Positions 25,001 to 33,521 of a DNA stretch of 62,242 nt are shown here, piece by piece. The stretch covers positions 1 through 62,242 of the IMG/VR virus record IMGVR_UViG_3300027608_000031; one strand, given 5' to 3'. The position numbers and the translations under genes are program-made. The notes below the pieces were generated by a model. It had not been told where the DNA came from and did not search any database. It worked only from the letters and a program-made list of their open reading frames with translations. This DNA is from a virus. Position 1 is the first letter of the stretch. Each line of letters starts with the position of its first letter.

Positions 25001-28000
25001 CACATCCGATCACCCGGAAGTTAAACAAACTCTTTGAGCAAATCAAGGGTGATATTGAAGGCGCGTATGGCGCTACAGACTTGCAAGAGTTTGCCGCTGA
25101 AATGTGGAGTAACGAAGTCTTTCGCACCCGCTTAAAGGAAATGCGCACTGAGTCCCCTAACCTGTCAATGTGGGACAAGATTGTTAACGTCCTACGTAAA
25201 CTGATGGGTTACGAGCCAAAGCAAACAAGTGTGGTAGATGCAGTTGACCAGATGCTCAGTGCGATTATGGGTGCACCTCCTGCCGCACGCTACGGCGAGT
25301 CCATGTATGCGCAGTCCATCCACAAACCCAATGTGGCACAGCAGATGATGACTGGTATGGGTAATATCATTTCCAACCAGCCCGCCATGAACAGTGAACG
25401 CGCTGTGAAGTTTCTTGCCGCTACAGAACGCATGGGAATTAGTTTCCGCGAGGCTACTCAACGCTTCCTGAACTTGTCTGCTCTGGGTGAAGTTGGTGAA
25501 AAGATATTGGGTAAAGACTCAATGGACTTCGCCCGCTCTGTGGATGGCATGATTGGTTACCGTGAAGAGTTGCGTGCCAAACTAAAGCCTATTGCTGACC
25601 GTCTAAACAAATACCGTCAGAACGCTAACTATGACGCATGGTCACGCCTTGTGCATGAATCGTCACGCTTGGACGTAAATCCAGAGGCTCCTATTAGCCA
25701 GTACAAGGGCGCACCTGAGAGAGAAGCAGCCCATCGTCAATTCTCTGCTGAGTTCAACAAACTCAATGACGAAGAAAAGCAGTTGTACCGTGACACATTC
25801 GGTGCATACCGTGGCTTGTTCAAAGAGTTGAAGGGGTCGTTGTATAGCAGTCTGAAGGAAACTTTCCCTGATGAGCAAGCGGCGCTAAGTGCGTACAACA
25901 AGATCATTGACCAAATCACGAAGATGGGCATTGACCACTACGTGCCTTTGTACCGTCAGGGTACTTACTGGTTGACCTACACCGACAAGACTAACGATGC
26001 TGTGTCTGAGTTGTATAACAGCCAAGCTGAACGTGACTTTGCACGCCGCAAGTTGGAAGCAGAAGGCAATACAAACTTTGATGAGTTCTCCCGCATTGAC
26101 CAGTTCACCGTGAAGAATGTTCCACGTGGAACTATGGCGGCTCAGATTGTGAAGATCATGCGTGAAGGCAACGCCGATGATGAGGCTGTCAATAAGTTCT
26201 TGCAGTTAATCGTTGCCGCTATGCCCGAGGCTAGTTTGCTCAAGTCTTTCCAAACACGTAAGGGTACGCTTGGTTATGAGAACGATGTTGCCTTGGCATT
26301 TGGTAATGTGACTCAGAACGTGACCCGCCAGTTGTCCTTGATGCGCTACGGTGATCGTATGCGCCGCTTGGTTAGCAACATGAAAGAAACTGCCGCAGGA
26401 CTACGTGGGCAGAATCAAGACCGTGCTATTGAATTGATTAACGAGTTTGAAGCACGCCAAGAATACGCCATGAACCCCAAGGTATCTGATTGGGCACGCT
26501 ACGCAAGTACTGGCGCGTTCTACTTCAACTTGGCTGGTAACGCATCGTCTGCCGTAGTCAACACGTTGCAAACTCCTATGATTGTCTACCCGCTTTTGGG
26601 TGGTAAGTATGGTTGGAAAGACTCAGGACTTGCATTGTTGGCGGCGTTGAAGTTGTATAGAACTAGCGGTGCCAAGCGCGAAGTAATTGATATTAACGGC
26701 AACAAGTCCATGCAAGATAGTTGGTTGGAAGTCGGCCTATCTATCGACAACACGGTCAGTATGGGCAAAGCCCCGCAGTATGCCGCCTTGATGCAACGAC
26801 TCAAAGACCTTGGGTTCTTACAAACATCAACAGCTTATGACGCGTTGGATGTAAACGATAGGCCCGGGAAAGCGATTGATAAGACTTCTAACCTAGCGCA
26901 CAAAACTGCGGTTATTTCCACATACATGTTCCACCATGCCGAGCGTATGAACCGTGAAATCACGGCAGTTGCCGCCTATGAGTTGGAGATGGGACGCCTC
27001 AAGAATAACAAGAAGTTGTCCGATGCCGAGAAGCAAGCACAAGCGATTGAAGAAGCCATCAAAATGGTTACCTTTGCGCATGGTGCTGGTCATACTGAAT
27101 CTGGGCCCAGCATTGGTCATTCAGACATAGGTAAAGTTCTTACTGTGTTTAAGCGGTTTGGCTTCACCATGTACTACATGTTGTTTAACACCATGAATCG
27201 TGCGCTGCCAGTTCAAGGTGCCACAGGACAACAACTTGAGGAAATACAAGCCGCCCGTCGTCAGTTGTTAGGCATATACGGCACTGCCGCATTGTTTGCT
27301 GGTGCTAAGGGTTTACCCATGTATTGGATTATGGAAGCCGCCTACAACGCGCTCAATGATGACGACGAGGATGACTTTGATACAGTCATGCGTAAATATC
27401 TTGGTGAGTTTGCGTTTAAGGGCCCAGTCAACTACATCACGAACCTTGGTATTGCTGACCGTGTGGGTTGGACTGACTTAATCTACCGCGAAAACAAGGG
27501 TGGCAAAGCAGACGCTAGTGCGTTGAGCCAAATTACCGAGGCGATACTGGGCGCACCATATGCCATAGTAAACAACATGTTCCGTGCGGCTGAACTTGCC
27601 AATGATGGTCACATGGAGCGTGCCATCGAGACTGCCCTACCTATTGCGCTACGCAACGTGCTCAAGGGTGTCCGCTACGCCACCGAGGGTGTAAATACTC
27701 TACGTGGAGACCCAGTGATGGGGGATGTGAATGGATACAACGCAGCGTTGCAGGTCTTAGGTTTCGCACCTGCTGACTTGTTGGCACAATATGAGATTAA
27801 CGCCACCGCTAAAAAGATGGGCGATGTGATTACTAAGGAAGAGCAGTCCTTGCTCAAGAAGTACTACGTTGCCCAGCGTGAAGGTGACTTTGAGCGTGCA
27901 GATATGTTGGAAGAAAAACTATTTAAGTTGGGCGATAAGTACCCTGAGTTGAAGATAACTGCCAACACGCTCAAAAAGTCTGTAACAGCACGAGACAGAA

Positions 28001-28086
28001 TCTCAGAAGACATGTACCACGGGGTGCAGTTGAACAAGAAGTTGCGTCCTCTCATCGAGCAGTCAATCCGCGAACTGGAAGACTAA
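22027..28086 (+). CDS. Giant polyvalent internal virion protein with zinc-peptidase motif
   Basis: At 2019 residues this is the largest product in the window. The N-terminus (LPKVGNVEFPDNLSPEQLDV) is typical of ejection proteins, and hydrophobic Gly/Ala-rich segments occur around 60-80, 140-170 and 215-240. Low-complexity linkers follow (~370-700). Around residue 977, EYEILHEAAHAALSHVL is an HExxH zinc-peptidase motif, with EFAAEMW ~45 residues later as a possible third ligand. The stretch from ~1487 (WARYASTGAFYFNLAGNASS) to the end resembles LPD38-type domains of large polyvalent phage proteins. It is probably co-ejected, clearing or modifying host targets. Confidence 0.7.
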   Translation: MVITLPKVGNVEFPDNLSPEQLDVMLNNLARKYDFSLPKPDVGLGEIGKRGAMRGLGEIGIAIGDTLPGMVGSAIGANDYAERQMKEAEASRQLLQQKYPTRFKSYKDINSPFEALEYGVETLGELTPTLATSIVPGVGGSVLGGRLAGGAAFKAATAAGVPTRAGLAGVETAAKAGAQKGMYGGVFMGSFAQNAPEVFENIYQETGKFEPGVAALAGGFSAVLDSVLPVGVLNSLGSYGKLKVIEQMAKESGAAPKVWKYLGKEVSKSAATEGLTESAQEAISAYAAQVAGSTKGLLDPENVQKYKEAFVKGAVGGAGFGIPGGIAAGRTAKKDYSNTQEAKEALNQLAAQEEAARLQPTGLQNQIEGQFPTAGNTQADMEAALAENDARKAREIEINALQARMDEQRPGSRAYADLEDAIKKAKAKDADENAAKASESAFATAKPTPGTGGMFMPGVEKQRVENKISQEQGMRGFAFGDMGAQNAPKDPVTTQVLKALRISDRSQLGLDLLGTDMATPEGVRKFIQTMEDPQKTGTINVNEDNYQKVLDSLYADGRGGEVEAARAELQAEPISEKTQKQQSATRQFAFGDTNAGQPNTPTDRASTSVAPSPDQESAAAGVGAPTGDGVVLTKPDAGLPVVRKAEQSVAVEDQNAAPVATTTTDTAPPVVSAKRRKTTPVKATEIAPAETVEAQDIAKVNKTIKFGEDLKIAAEKLGRTASLKGMTELAKDAHAYFSKVLPELALKAIANDLVYQPTAYRNSKMKAFKGDPEMTFGTQAEAEFFKGQGGIHAKNAAQWVRQNLSPEAIAFMDKQIALYEKENASSQVHYSRIDKQQGVKKATKKQLAAEAKEAAADKKKVSVQKTIDDIYLDDAIETSYDDFINRGRGEGYFASPEIAALHGEAHPVVLHMLERGDVAGALQALADSGSSGLVQRIAGSLVKYLGDVKLAVGEARYDPKTNTIYLPANASEYEILHEAAHAALSHVLANPSHPITRKLNKLFEQIKGDIEGAYGATDLQEFAAEMWSNEVFRTRLKEMRTESPNLSMWDKIVNVLRKLMGYEPKQTSVVDAVDQMLSAIMGAPPAARYGESMYAQSIHKPNVAQQMMTGMGNIISNQPAMNSERAVKFLAATERMGISFREATQRFLNLSALGEVGEKILGKDSMDFARSVDGMIGYREELRAKLKPIADRLNKYRQNANYDAWSRLVHESSRLDVNPEAPISQYKGAPEREAAHRQFSAEFNKLNDEEKQLYRDTFGAYRGLFKELKGSLYSSLKETFPDEQAALSAYNKIIDQITKMGIDHYVPLYRQGTYWLTYTDKTNDAVSELYNSQAERDFARRKLEAEGNTNFDEFSRIDQFTVKNVPRGTMAAQIVKIMREGNADDEAVNKFLQLIVAAMPEASLLKSFQTRKGTLGYENDVALAFGNVTQNVTRQLSLMRYGDRMRRLVSNMKETAAGLRGQNQDRAIELINEFEARQEYAMNPKVSDWARYASTGAFYFNLAGNASSAVVNTLQTPMIVYPLLGGKYGWKDSGLALLAALKLYRTSGAKREVIDINGNKSMQDSWLEVGLSIDNTVSMGKAPQYAALMQRLKDLGFLQTSTAYDALDVNDRPGKAIDKTSNLAHKTAVISTYMFHHAERMNREITAVAAYELEMGRLKNNKKLSDAEKQAQAIEEAIKMVTFAHGAGHTESGPSIGHSDIGKVLTVFKRFGFTMYYMLFNTMNRALPVQGATGQQLEEIQAARRQLLGIYGTAALFAGAKGLPMYWIMEAAYNALNDDDEDDFDTVMRKYLGEFAFKGPVNYITNLGIADRVGWTDLIYRENKGGKADASALSQITEAILGAPYAIVNNMFRAAELANDGHMERAIETALPIALRNVLKGVRYATEGVNTLRGDPVMGDVNGYNAALQVLGFAPADLLAQYEINATAKKMGDVITKEEQSLLKKYYVAQREGDFERADMLEEKLFKLGDKYPELKITANTLKKSVTARDRISEDMYHGVQLNKKLRPLIEQSIRELED

Positions 28087-28088
28087 AG

Positions 28089-28118
28089 AAAAAAACCCCC
28101 CAACTTTTGGTCGGGGGG
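28089..28118 (-). terminator. Intrinsic terminator ending the minus-strand early operons
   Basis: Read on the - strand, a GC stem (six C:G pairs plus AC/GT with one mismatch, loop of five) is followed by seven T. It lies between the converging + and - transcription units, with the U-run only on the - side. Confidence 0.8.
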
Positions 28119-28180
28119 CTAGGAGAAGGCAACTACAAAGGAGAGAGGAGATCAGTTGCTAGGCGAACTCTAACACAAGA

Positions 28181-28384
28181 TCATTTGACACGCCAGAACC
28201 TCACTCCATGCGTAGTGCCTTCGACACAAAAACGAAACTTGACTTTCATGCCCCGTTCCTTCGCGGCAGTGTCTACTTCGCCTGATAACACGTTAGGTGT
28301 TAACGTCGGTATATAGAACGAGCTGCCAACTACGAATTTATGCCATTCAATAACAATAGGTACGTTGCTATTATAAATCGTCAT
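28181..28384 (-). CDS. Small hypothetical protein downstream of primase-helicase
   Basis: This 67-residue protein starts 14 bases inside the end of the primase-helicase gene. IEWHKFVVGSSFYIPTL is followed by AAKERGMKVKFRFCVEGTTHG (split) and ends in VRFWRVK. This beta-rich basic pattern is common for small phage DNA-metabolism accessories. It is the last gene before the terminator at 28089-28118. Function is unknown. Confidence 0.65.
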   Translation of the reverse strand: MTIYNSNVPIVIEWHKFVVGSSFYIPTLTPNVLSGEVDTAAKERGMKVKFRFCVEGTTHGVRFWRVK

Positions 28385-31244
28385 CGCTAGGAGCGGGTAC
28401 AGGAGTGCTATCTTCGGGGTCTAGGGCTGTTGCTTTTGCGCAATCAATCACCAATGCACTCACAGGGGGTGTGGACATTGCAGACCCACGAGACATGGCT
28501 TTCTTCAAAGTTCCAATGCAAGCACCCATCTTGTACAGGTCGTCCACCAGCCCTTTGTAAGAGACTTGGTTCTCGCTACACCACTCGCGCAAGAGTTTCA
28601 CCGTCACGAACAAGTGCTTGGTGTCAGGCTCATAGCGGGTAATAAGTTCACCACGGGGTTCTCGTATTGGCGCTTCGGTAAGTCCTGAGCGTTTGTCCAC
28701 TGTGCTGTTGATGACCAGCATATTGTTGTTGTGCTCATTAAGAAATAATCCCATGTGTGCGAGCGGACCCGATATTCCCGGGCGTACTTCAACTCGCATC
28801 CTGCCAATAGTTTGTACAGCCCATGCGTAAATGTTTTCTACGGCAATGTTATGCAGACCTAGTTTCTTAGCAATCAAACCAGCAGTTATGGCACATGCGG
28901 CATTAGCAGACCAAAACCGCTCACGCTGAGTGAGACCAGCCGCTTTGTCAAACTTACGCTGGATTTTCTCCAACAACTTCTTGACCTCGGGTAAGTTGGC
29001 AATCACGTAGCGTATAAAGATTTCACCAGCCACGCCGTAGTTATCGTACATAGCGTTGAACGCGTTATCGGATTCAGCCTTGGACATGTCATCAGTCTTG
29101 GATACATTGAACTCCAGTATCCGCATCAACTCACCTTCGGGAAAGTCCTTCAAGTTGTACAACTGGTCGTACAAACTTTTGTTACCCGACGTAATCGCAA
29201 TCATCGCCCAGCGCAACGTGTTACTTCGTTCAGCGTTAACTTGTGACTGCATCCGGTTGCGCCCTCTACCATGCGTAATGCCATACGCCATGTTGCTAAC
29301 CTCTTCGTCAGCCATGTTGGTCAGTTCGTCAATCGTCACCGAGATGTTGCCAAGCACAGAGATACGGTGCATACGAGCCAAGTACTTATCTTCTTGGTTC
29401 ATCAGGGTTTCCAATGGACGCCCCCAAATGCTGTTGACCATGTGCTGAATAGTTGTCTTACCCACGCCTGAGCCGTTGTTGGTCAGGTGAATAATTGAGC
29501 CACTTAGTTTGGTGAACTTGAACAGGGCAGACCCAAACCCAGCAAACAGGGTAAACGCACGCACTTCGTTACCTTCACGGGCGTAGTTGTTAGCCACCCT
29601 AGACCACTCGTGTATCGTGCCCTTCTTTGTATACATCGTCGCCAACTCTGCGGTTGCTTGCGATGACGGGCTGTAGTTCACCCCTGCGGCAGTTATCTCA
29701 CGGTTACCAACTACAAACTTCGTGTCGTCCTCACACCATCCAAATTGTTGTCGGGCTTTCTCAGCCTCTGCAAGTTGTTGCAATTCACCTACCCAACGGG
29801 TTACATAAGCCATAAGTCCATCCAGTTTCTTGTTGTATGCAGTCACGCCTTGAAAGGCAATAATTTCTCTAAATCTGTCTCTCGACAGAACACTTGCTAA
29901 AGGCGCAGAGAACTCCCGTATACCGTCCTTGGGCATATGCAAGCGCATCCATAAAGATTCACCAGCATCAGGGTCAGTTAGCCTTTTGACCACGTAGAAG
30001 TCGTACTCATAAATGAGGTGGTCGCGTTCTTCTTCTGTCTCCTCGTCCTCTTTTTTCTTGGCTTTCTCAGAGGGCAAGCCACGCTTGTATACCCCACCGT
30101 TTTTGCCACGAAAGTATGGGAACGGATACTCAGGAATCTCAACCGTAATGTCTTCTTCTAGCGTAGCGTTGCGCATCACCACGATGTTGTCTTCTGCCGT
30201 AGCCGCCGCGATTTGTGACCCAATCTGTATGGGCGATGTAATCTTGTTGCGGTTTGGACAGTCAGTGCACCCTGTGGAATTTAGGCTGTGGAATGTCGCG
30301 CACTTATAAGGCTTACCAAATAGGGCATCTGCCTTTACCTTGGTGTCCTGTGGGTCGTACTCCTCATGGGCATGAGAAATCTTGTGGATTGCCAACTCAC
30401 CGTCTTCACAGTTAATGGCAATAGAGAGCCCCGCTCTCCACAAAGGCTCTTCAACATCTTGCTGGTTGCGGTATATATGCACGAGCTGCGCACAACCTTT
30501 ACCTTCAGCACTCTTACGCATGATTGTCCCAAAGCGAGACACGCTGTTTCCCATCAAGGCGCGAGTGGTCGCATCTATTGGTCGGCGTTGCGTAGGTACG
30601 GCAAAACCCAGTTCGTTGTTGACTTCTTCCTCAGTACCCGCACCGACAATCGCTTGGAATCGGGAGAACTCCATAGCGCCAGAAGAAACCAGCACATCAA
30701 CTCGTGACGGTGGAGAATCTTTATGGTTGAGTGTTTCGGGGATACGTAGGATACGAGCCGCATCTGCGGTTACCGCAGGGTCAGCCTTTAAGTCGTAAGC
30801 CGCACAGAATTTTTTGAACGCTTCAGCCGTGGGCTTCCAATCGTTGTAGAAAACTGCTTTGGTTAGTGTCCAGTAGGCGTGTACGCCACGGCCTGAGTTC
30901 ACTATCGTTGGGCGTGGTAGCCCTGTGTCCTTAACAAACTGCTTGAGTGCATCTAAAGCAACGGCTTGTGTTTCGTAAGGTTTATTCTCACCGCAGTCTA
31001 AGTCAACCCAAAAGGCTTTGAACCATTTTGCGTTTTGTGCGGTACGCCCTTCTGAGGCGTTTAAATATTTAGCACATCCAAAGTACGCGTCGTACCCCTG
31101 TGCTAACAGCCCTTCTACTACACCATCTATTTCTTCAATCGTCTCTACAAAAGTTTGCCTCGGGGCACCTTTCTTTAATCCCACCACACAGTACATGCCT
31201 TCTTCGGCAAGCACGGAGGAGAGAAAGGGAATCCTTGAGGTCAT
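28371..31244 (-). CDS. Primase-helicase (AEP-type primase with AAA+/SF3-like helicase)
   Basis: This 957-residue protein has an N-terminal primase region with FWVDLDCGE (D81, D83 as metal-binding pair), SGRGVHAYW (117-125) and DPAVTADAARILRIPETLNH, the pattern of archaeo-eukaryotic/RepB-type primases. A linker with CTDCPNR Cys pairs follows. The C-terminal half has a Walker A GSGVGKT near 590-597, Walker B VTIDEL about 50 residues later, and a DUF927-like context. It would prime and unwind phage DNA. It lies in the same operon as the SSB-like, polymerase and nuclease genes. Confidence 0.8.
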   Translation of the reverse strand: MTSRIPFLSSVLAEEGMYCVVGLKKGAPRQTFVETIEEIDGVVEGLLAQGYDAYFGCAKYLNASEGRTAQNAKWFKAFWVDLDCGENKPYETQAVALDALKQFVKDTGLPRPTIVNSGRGVHAYWTLTKAVFYNDWKPTAEAFKKFCAAYDLKADPAVTADAARILRIPETLNHKDSPPSRVDVLVSSGAMEFSRFQAIVGAGTEEEVNNELGFAVPTQRRPIDATTRALMGNSVSRFGTIMRKSAEGKGCAQLVHIYRNQQDVEEPLWRAGLSIAINCEDGELAIHKISHAHEEYDPQDTKVKADALFGKPYKCATFHSLNSTGCTDCPNRNKITSPIQIGSQIAAATAEDNIVVMRNATLEEDITVEIPEYPFPYFRGKNGGVYKRGLPSEKAKKKEDEETEEERDHLIYEYDFYVVKRLTDPDAGESLWMRLHMPKDGIREFSAPLASVLSRDRFREIIAFQGVTAYNKKLDGLMAYVTRWVGELQQLAEAEKARQQFGWCEDDTKFVVGNREITAAGVNYSPSSQATAELATMYTKKGTIHEWSRVANNYAREGNEVRAFTLFAGFGSALFKFTKLSGSIIHLTNNGSGVGKTTIQHMVNSIWGRPLETLMNQEDKYLARMHRISVLGNISVTIDELTNMADEEVSNMAYGITHGRGRNRMQSQVNAERSNTLRWAMIAITSGNKSLYDQLYNLKDFPEGELMRILEFNVSKTDDMSKAESDNAFNAMYDNYGVAGEIFIRYVIANLPEVKKLLEKIQRKFDKAAGLTQRERFWSANAACAITAGLIAKKLGLHNIAVENIYAWAVQTIGRMRVEVRPGISGPLAHMGLFLNEHNNNMLVINSTVDKRSGLTEAPIREPRGELITRYEPDTKHLFVTVKLLREWCSENQVSYKGLVDDLYKMGACIGTLKKAMSRGSAMSTPPVSALVIDCAKATALDPEDSTPVPAPSDDDL

Positions 31245-31290
31245 TGTTCGCTCTTTTGAAAACCGTAGTCTGCTGGCGGCAGACGGTCGG

Positions 31291-31536
31291 TCAGGGTTTT
31301 TTAGATTTGAGTGTCTTAATCAGGTCACGTATGGTGTCGCGCATAGTGGGGTGGGGAAATGACTTCCCCAAGAACCACATGTAAACAGCCTGTCGCGATA
31401 CCGATAAATACTCTGCTACGTCTTGCACGGGTATGTCTCTCGAAACGCATATGCGCCCAAGTTGTACACCGATGTGCTCGTTGTCAGCCGTTTTGTTTGC
31501 TTGTACAAACTTACGGGAGTAACCTTTGTTGTTCAT
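31291..31536 (-). CDS. Helix-turn-helix DNA-binding protein
   Basis: This 81-residue protein has IPVQDVAEYLSVSRQAVYMWF, a clear helix-turn-helix of the Cro/XRE type; the flanking basic residues (C-terminal KTLKSKKP) fit DNA contact. The ATG at 31536 is chosen for its 4-base overlap with the upstream stop; an earlier in-frame start at 31566 would overlap further. It is a candidate repressor or activator of phage promoters and could be the protein that reads the 17-bp palindromes, although nothing in the sequence proves this. Confidence 0.75.
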   Translation of the reverse strand: MNNKGYSRKFVQANKTADNEHIGVQLGRICVSRDIPVQDVAEYLSVSRQAVYMWFLGKSFPHPTMRDTIRDLIKTLKSKKP

Positions 31537-31958
31537 GGTCTCTGCATTGCTCCATAGTTGTCCCAATATTCTTTATCAAGGACTACATCTTTCACACTGC
31601 CTATCGTTACTTGTATGGAATCAGTTTCAACCACTATGCCGTCTTTACACCATATGATTTTTGGTACAGCATGTGTCCCTGCAAGGAAGTCCCTACCCGC
31701 CTGTGTGATACGGTACATCCCTGAGCGCGTTGCTCCATGTTCTGCTAAACCAAACCAAACTAAACGGCTTGCATGTGCCTCTGCCCTATAAGGGGCGCGA
31801 ACAGAAACGCCATTAACAATGACGCCATGTCCATGTTGGGCAACTACCCAGTCATCAGCCTTAGCCATGATTTCAAGCACAGTAACTTTGTGTTTGCACA
31901 TTCGGTGTGGGTTTAATTTCCGAATCTTTTGCCCACAACATTCACAAATTTTTGCCAT
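31533..31958 (-). CDS. Zinc-finger/winged-helix-like hypothetical protein
   Basis: This 141-residue protein's N-terminal CECCGQKIRKLNPHRMCKHK (C5, C7, C8, H18, C21, H23) suggests a small zinc site. Residues ~26-90 (VTVLEIMAKADDWVVAQHGH, then HASRLVWFGLAEH and MYRITQAGRDFL) look like a winged helix reading module, and a beta-rich C-terminus follows. It is translationally coupled to the downstream helix-turn-helix gene. A DNA- or RNA-binding regulatory role is inferred. The strong hairpin at 31976-31993 lies just upstream of its ribosome site (AAAGGAGG). Confidence 0.65.
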   Translation of the reverse strand: MAKICECCGQKIRKLNPHRMCKHKVTVLEIMAKADDWVVAQHGHGVIVNGVSVRAPYRAEAHASRLVWFGLAEHGATRSGMYRITQAGRDFLAGTHAVPKIIWCKDGIVVETDSIQVTIGSVKDVVLDKEYWDNYGAMQRP

Positions 31959-31975
31959 TAGTAGCCTCCTTTGTA

Positions 31976-31993
31976 GGGGGGCATAAGCCCCCC
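31976..31993 (+). terminator. Hairpin with T-rich tail on the + strand
   Basis: GGGGGGC, loop ATAA, GCCCCCC, followed on the + strand by GTTGTTTTT. The surrounding genes run on the - strand, where no T-run follows. It could block antisense transcription or act as a - strand mRNA hairpin before the ribosome site of the downstream gene. Confidence 0.55.
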
Positions 31994-32000
31994 GTTGTTT

Positions 32001-32870
32001 TTACTCAGCCCAGTCGTCCAAGATTTCGCTCACATCTTTCGGTGCGGCTTTCTTAGCGCGTTTGGTTGGTTCAGCTTCTTCGGCTGATACGTCTTCTGCT
32101 TTTGCTACAGGTGCAGGTGCGGCTACTGCTTTTGGTTTTGCGCCGTCCAGTGTTGCAGGGGTTGATGCAATCGCAGACTTGGCTTCTGCTGATTGACCCT
32201 TCTCTTGTGCCAATGCCATCTCGTCGGCTTCCAAAGGACGTAGTGCCTTGAACGTTAACTTAGGTGTAGCACTTGCTGTATCGAAACGCATCTCGGTCAC
32301 AACTGCTGTGATTGGCAAACCGTGGCTACCCAAGAACTTAGCATATGCTTGCAAAGGCATTTTGCCGCCCTCAACATTACCAAAGATTGACTGTGCGGGG
32401 AGTGTTAGTTGATACACATCTCCTTTGAGGTCGTTCTCAAGGGTAACTGCCAAGCGTTGGCTGTAACGGCAAGCACGTCCAGCGCCCTGAGTTGCAGAGC
32501 CAGCAATGTTTTGTGCACATGTTGCGCACTTGCCGGACTGTGGTTCGCTGACTTTGGAATCAGGTGAGACTCCATCGTTTGACCAGCATGAGGGGGCGAG
32601 GACTTGTCCTTCAACATAAGTTTCTGCATAGTAACTACGGGATACATGCGGGTTAGCCGCAACAATAACAATCGGCATGGCGCGGTCTTCGTTTTGCGCA
32701 ATTTCTTTGCCGTCAACAATCATGCGGAATACACCGCCTTTGATTGATATACGCTTGCCTGAGCCACCACCCGAACCCATCAAGGCTTTGGTAGTTGCGT
32801 CCAGTTCAAGGTTACGCAAGTGTGCGGGTAGGGTATTGCCACCCTTGGCAAATAAAGTCATTTCACTCAT
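32001..32870 (-). CDS. Putative single-stranded DNA-binding protein
   Basis: This 289-residue protein has a core with KRISIKGGVFRMIVDGKEIA, then RAMPIVIVAANPHVSRSYYA, APSCWSNDG, CATC (about 115-118) and GRACRYSQRLAV, which suggests an OB-type beta barrel with a possible four-cysteine zinc site. The C-terminus is a disordered Ala/Pro/Lys linker ending in the acidic SEILDDWAE, like SSB tails that recruit partners. Relatives in aquatic phages are usually unannotated; the SSB assignment is inference from architecture and position beside replication genes. Confidence 0.6.
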   Translation of the reverse strand: MSEMTLFAKGGNTLPAHLRNLELDATTKALMGSGGGSGKRISIKGGVFRMIVDGKEIAQNEDRAMPIVIVAANPHVSRSYYAETYVEGQVLAPSCWSNDGVSPDSKVSEPQSGKCATCAQNIAGSATQGAGRACRYSQRLAVTLENDLKGDVYQLTLPAQSIFGNVEGGKMPLQAYAKFLGSHGLPITAVVTEMRFDTASATPKLTFKALRPLEADEMALAQEKGQSAEAKSAIASTPATLDGAKPKAVAAPAPVAKAEDVSAEEAEPTKRAKKAAPKDVSEILDDWAE

Positions 32871-33061
32871 ATAGTTTCTCCTGTGGTTGGTTTGGTTTGG
32901 GTATTTGTCATGGCGTCGAGGTCTGCACGTTTAATGCGTACCTTTGTGCCTACTTTGAAGTGCGGGATTTTTCCCTCACGTATCAGGGTGTAGACTGTTT
33001 GTCGGGAAACCCGCAAGTATTTTGCGACCTCCAAAACAGTCAGGGTTGTTTCAGCTTCCAC
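32867..33061 (-). CDS. Excisionase/MerR-like helix-turn-helix protein
   Basis: This 64-residue protein is essentially one winged helix: TVLEVAKYLRVSRQTVYTLI, then REGKIPHFKVGTKVRIKRAD, matching the HTH_17/excisionase family. No integrase is visible, so excision is unlikely; a transcription factor or DNA-bending replication accessory is more plausible. It overlaps the SSB-like gene by 4 bases and the upstream gene by 11. Confidence 0.8.
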   Translation of the reverse strand: MEAETTLTVLEVAKYLRVSRQTVYTLIREGKIPHFKVGTKVRIKRADLDAMTNTQTKPTTGETI

Positions 33062-33458
33062 TTGTGCTTCTCCTTACAGTAACTGAGTATTTGCTATCTA
33101 CATTGACGCCCGGGGGCATCAGGTCAGGACTCTCCTCCAAAAGTTGTTTCAGTGTGGCTTGACTAATGCGCTTTTCCAAAAGGTCAGGCATTTGATGTTC
33201 CAAAATGAATTTGTGCATGGACGCCCAATCACTTGTCCAGTAACGGGTTTTGACACCACGTATAACCGTCCCGTGCTTGGTCTTGAGGCTATCGGCACCG
33301 ACGGTCTTGCAGAGGTCAAGTAACTTGCTCTCCACCATTTCCATCTGTGTCTTAACCGAACCATCTTCTTCTTCGTAACCACGTAGAAGTTCGGCTCTCT
33401 TGTCGCGCATCTTTATGTAGACGGCGACGAGTTTGTCGGCTGAAATGTCTTCAGTCAT
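33051..33458 (-). CDS. Conserved coiled-coil phage protein
   Basis: This 135-residue protein has a helical N-terminus (AVYIKMRDKRAELLRGYEEE), a second helix, then GTVIRGVKTRYWTSDWASMHKF (split) and QATLKQLLEESPDLMPPGVN with a final SVTVRR strand. The pattern (helical hairpin, TKYWTSDW, LPPGVN, VxVRR) recurs in many phage early regions, sometimes labelled as a Gam-like nuclease inhibitor; I would not assign that firmly. It is the first gene behind the promoter at 33488-33515. RBS GAGAGAACA is adequate. Confidence 0.65.
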   Translation of the reverse strand: MTEDISADKLVAVYIKMRDKRAELLRGYEEEDGSVKTQMEMVESKLLDLCKTVGADSLKTKHGTVIRGVKTRYWTSDWASMHKFILEHQMPDLLEKRISQATLKQLLEESPDLMPPGVNVDSKYSVTVRRSTSGS

Positions 33459-33487
33459 TGTTCTCTCCTTCTCTCTTTGTGTTGTCC

Positions 33488-33515
33488 ATCATACCGCTAA
33501 ATTTAACATTGTCAA
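33488..33515 (-). promoter_or_regulatory. Sigma-70 type promoter before replication subset
   Basis: On the - strand, TTGACA (33515-33510), a 16-base spacer, and TATGAT (33493-33488). It lies in the 63-base gap before the gene starting at 33458 and should drive 33458 to 28181. Confidence 0.75.
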
Positions 33516-33521
33516 GTATTG

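Noticed and set aside
28107-28316. Plus-strand open frame after the giant virion gene
   Set aside because: It runs opposite to the coupled minus-strand gene at 28181-28384 and through the terminator hairpin; no ribosome site of its own and no recognisable product.
32867-33061. Excisionase-like gene as evidence of lysogeny
   Set aside because: No integrase, attachment site or clear repressor was found; the fold is common among general phage regulators.
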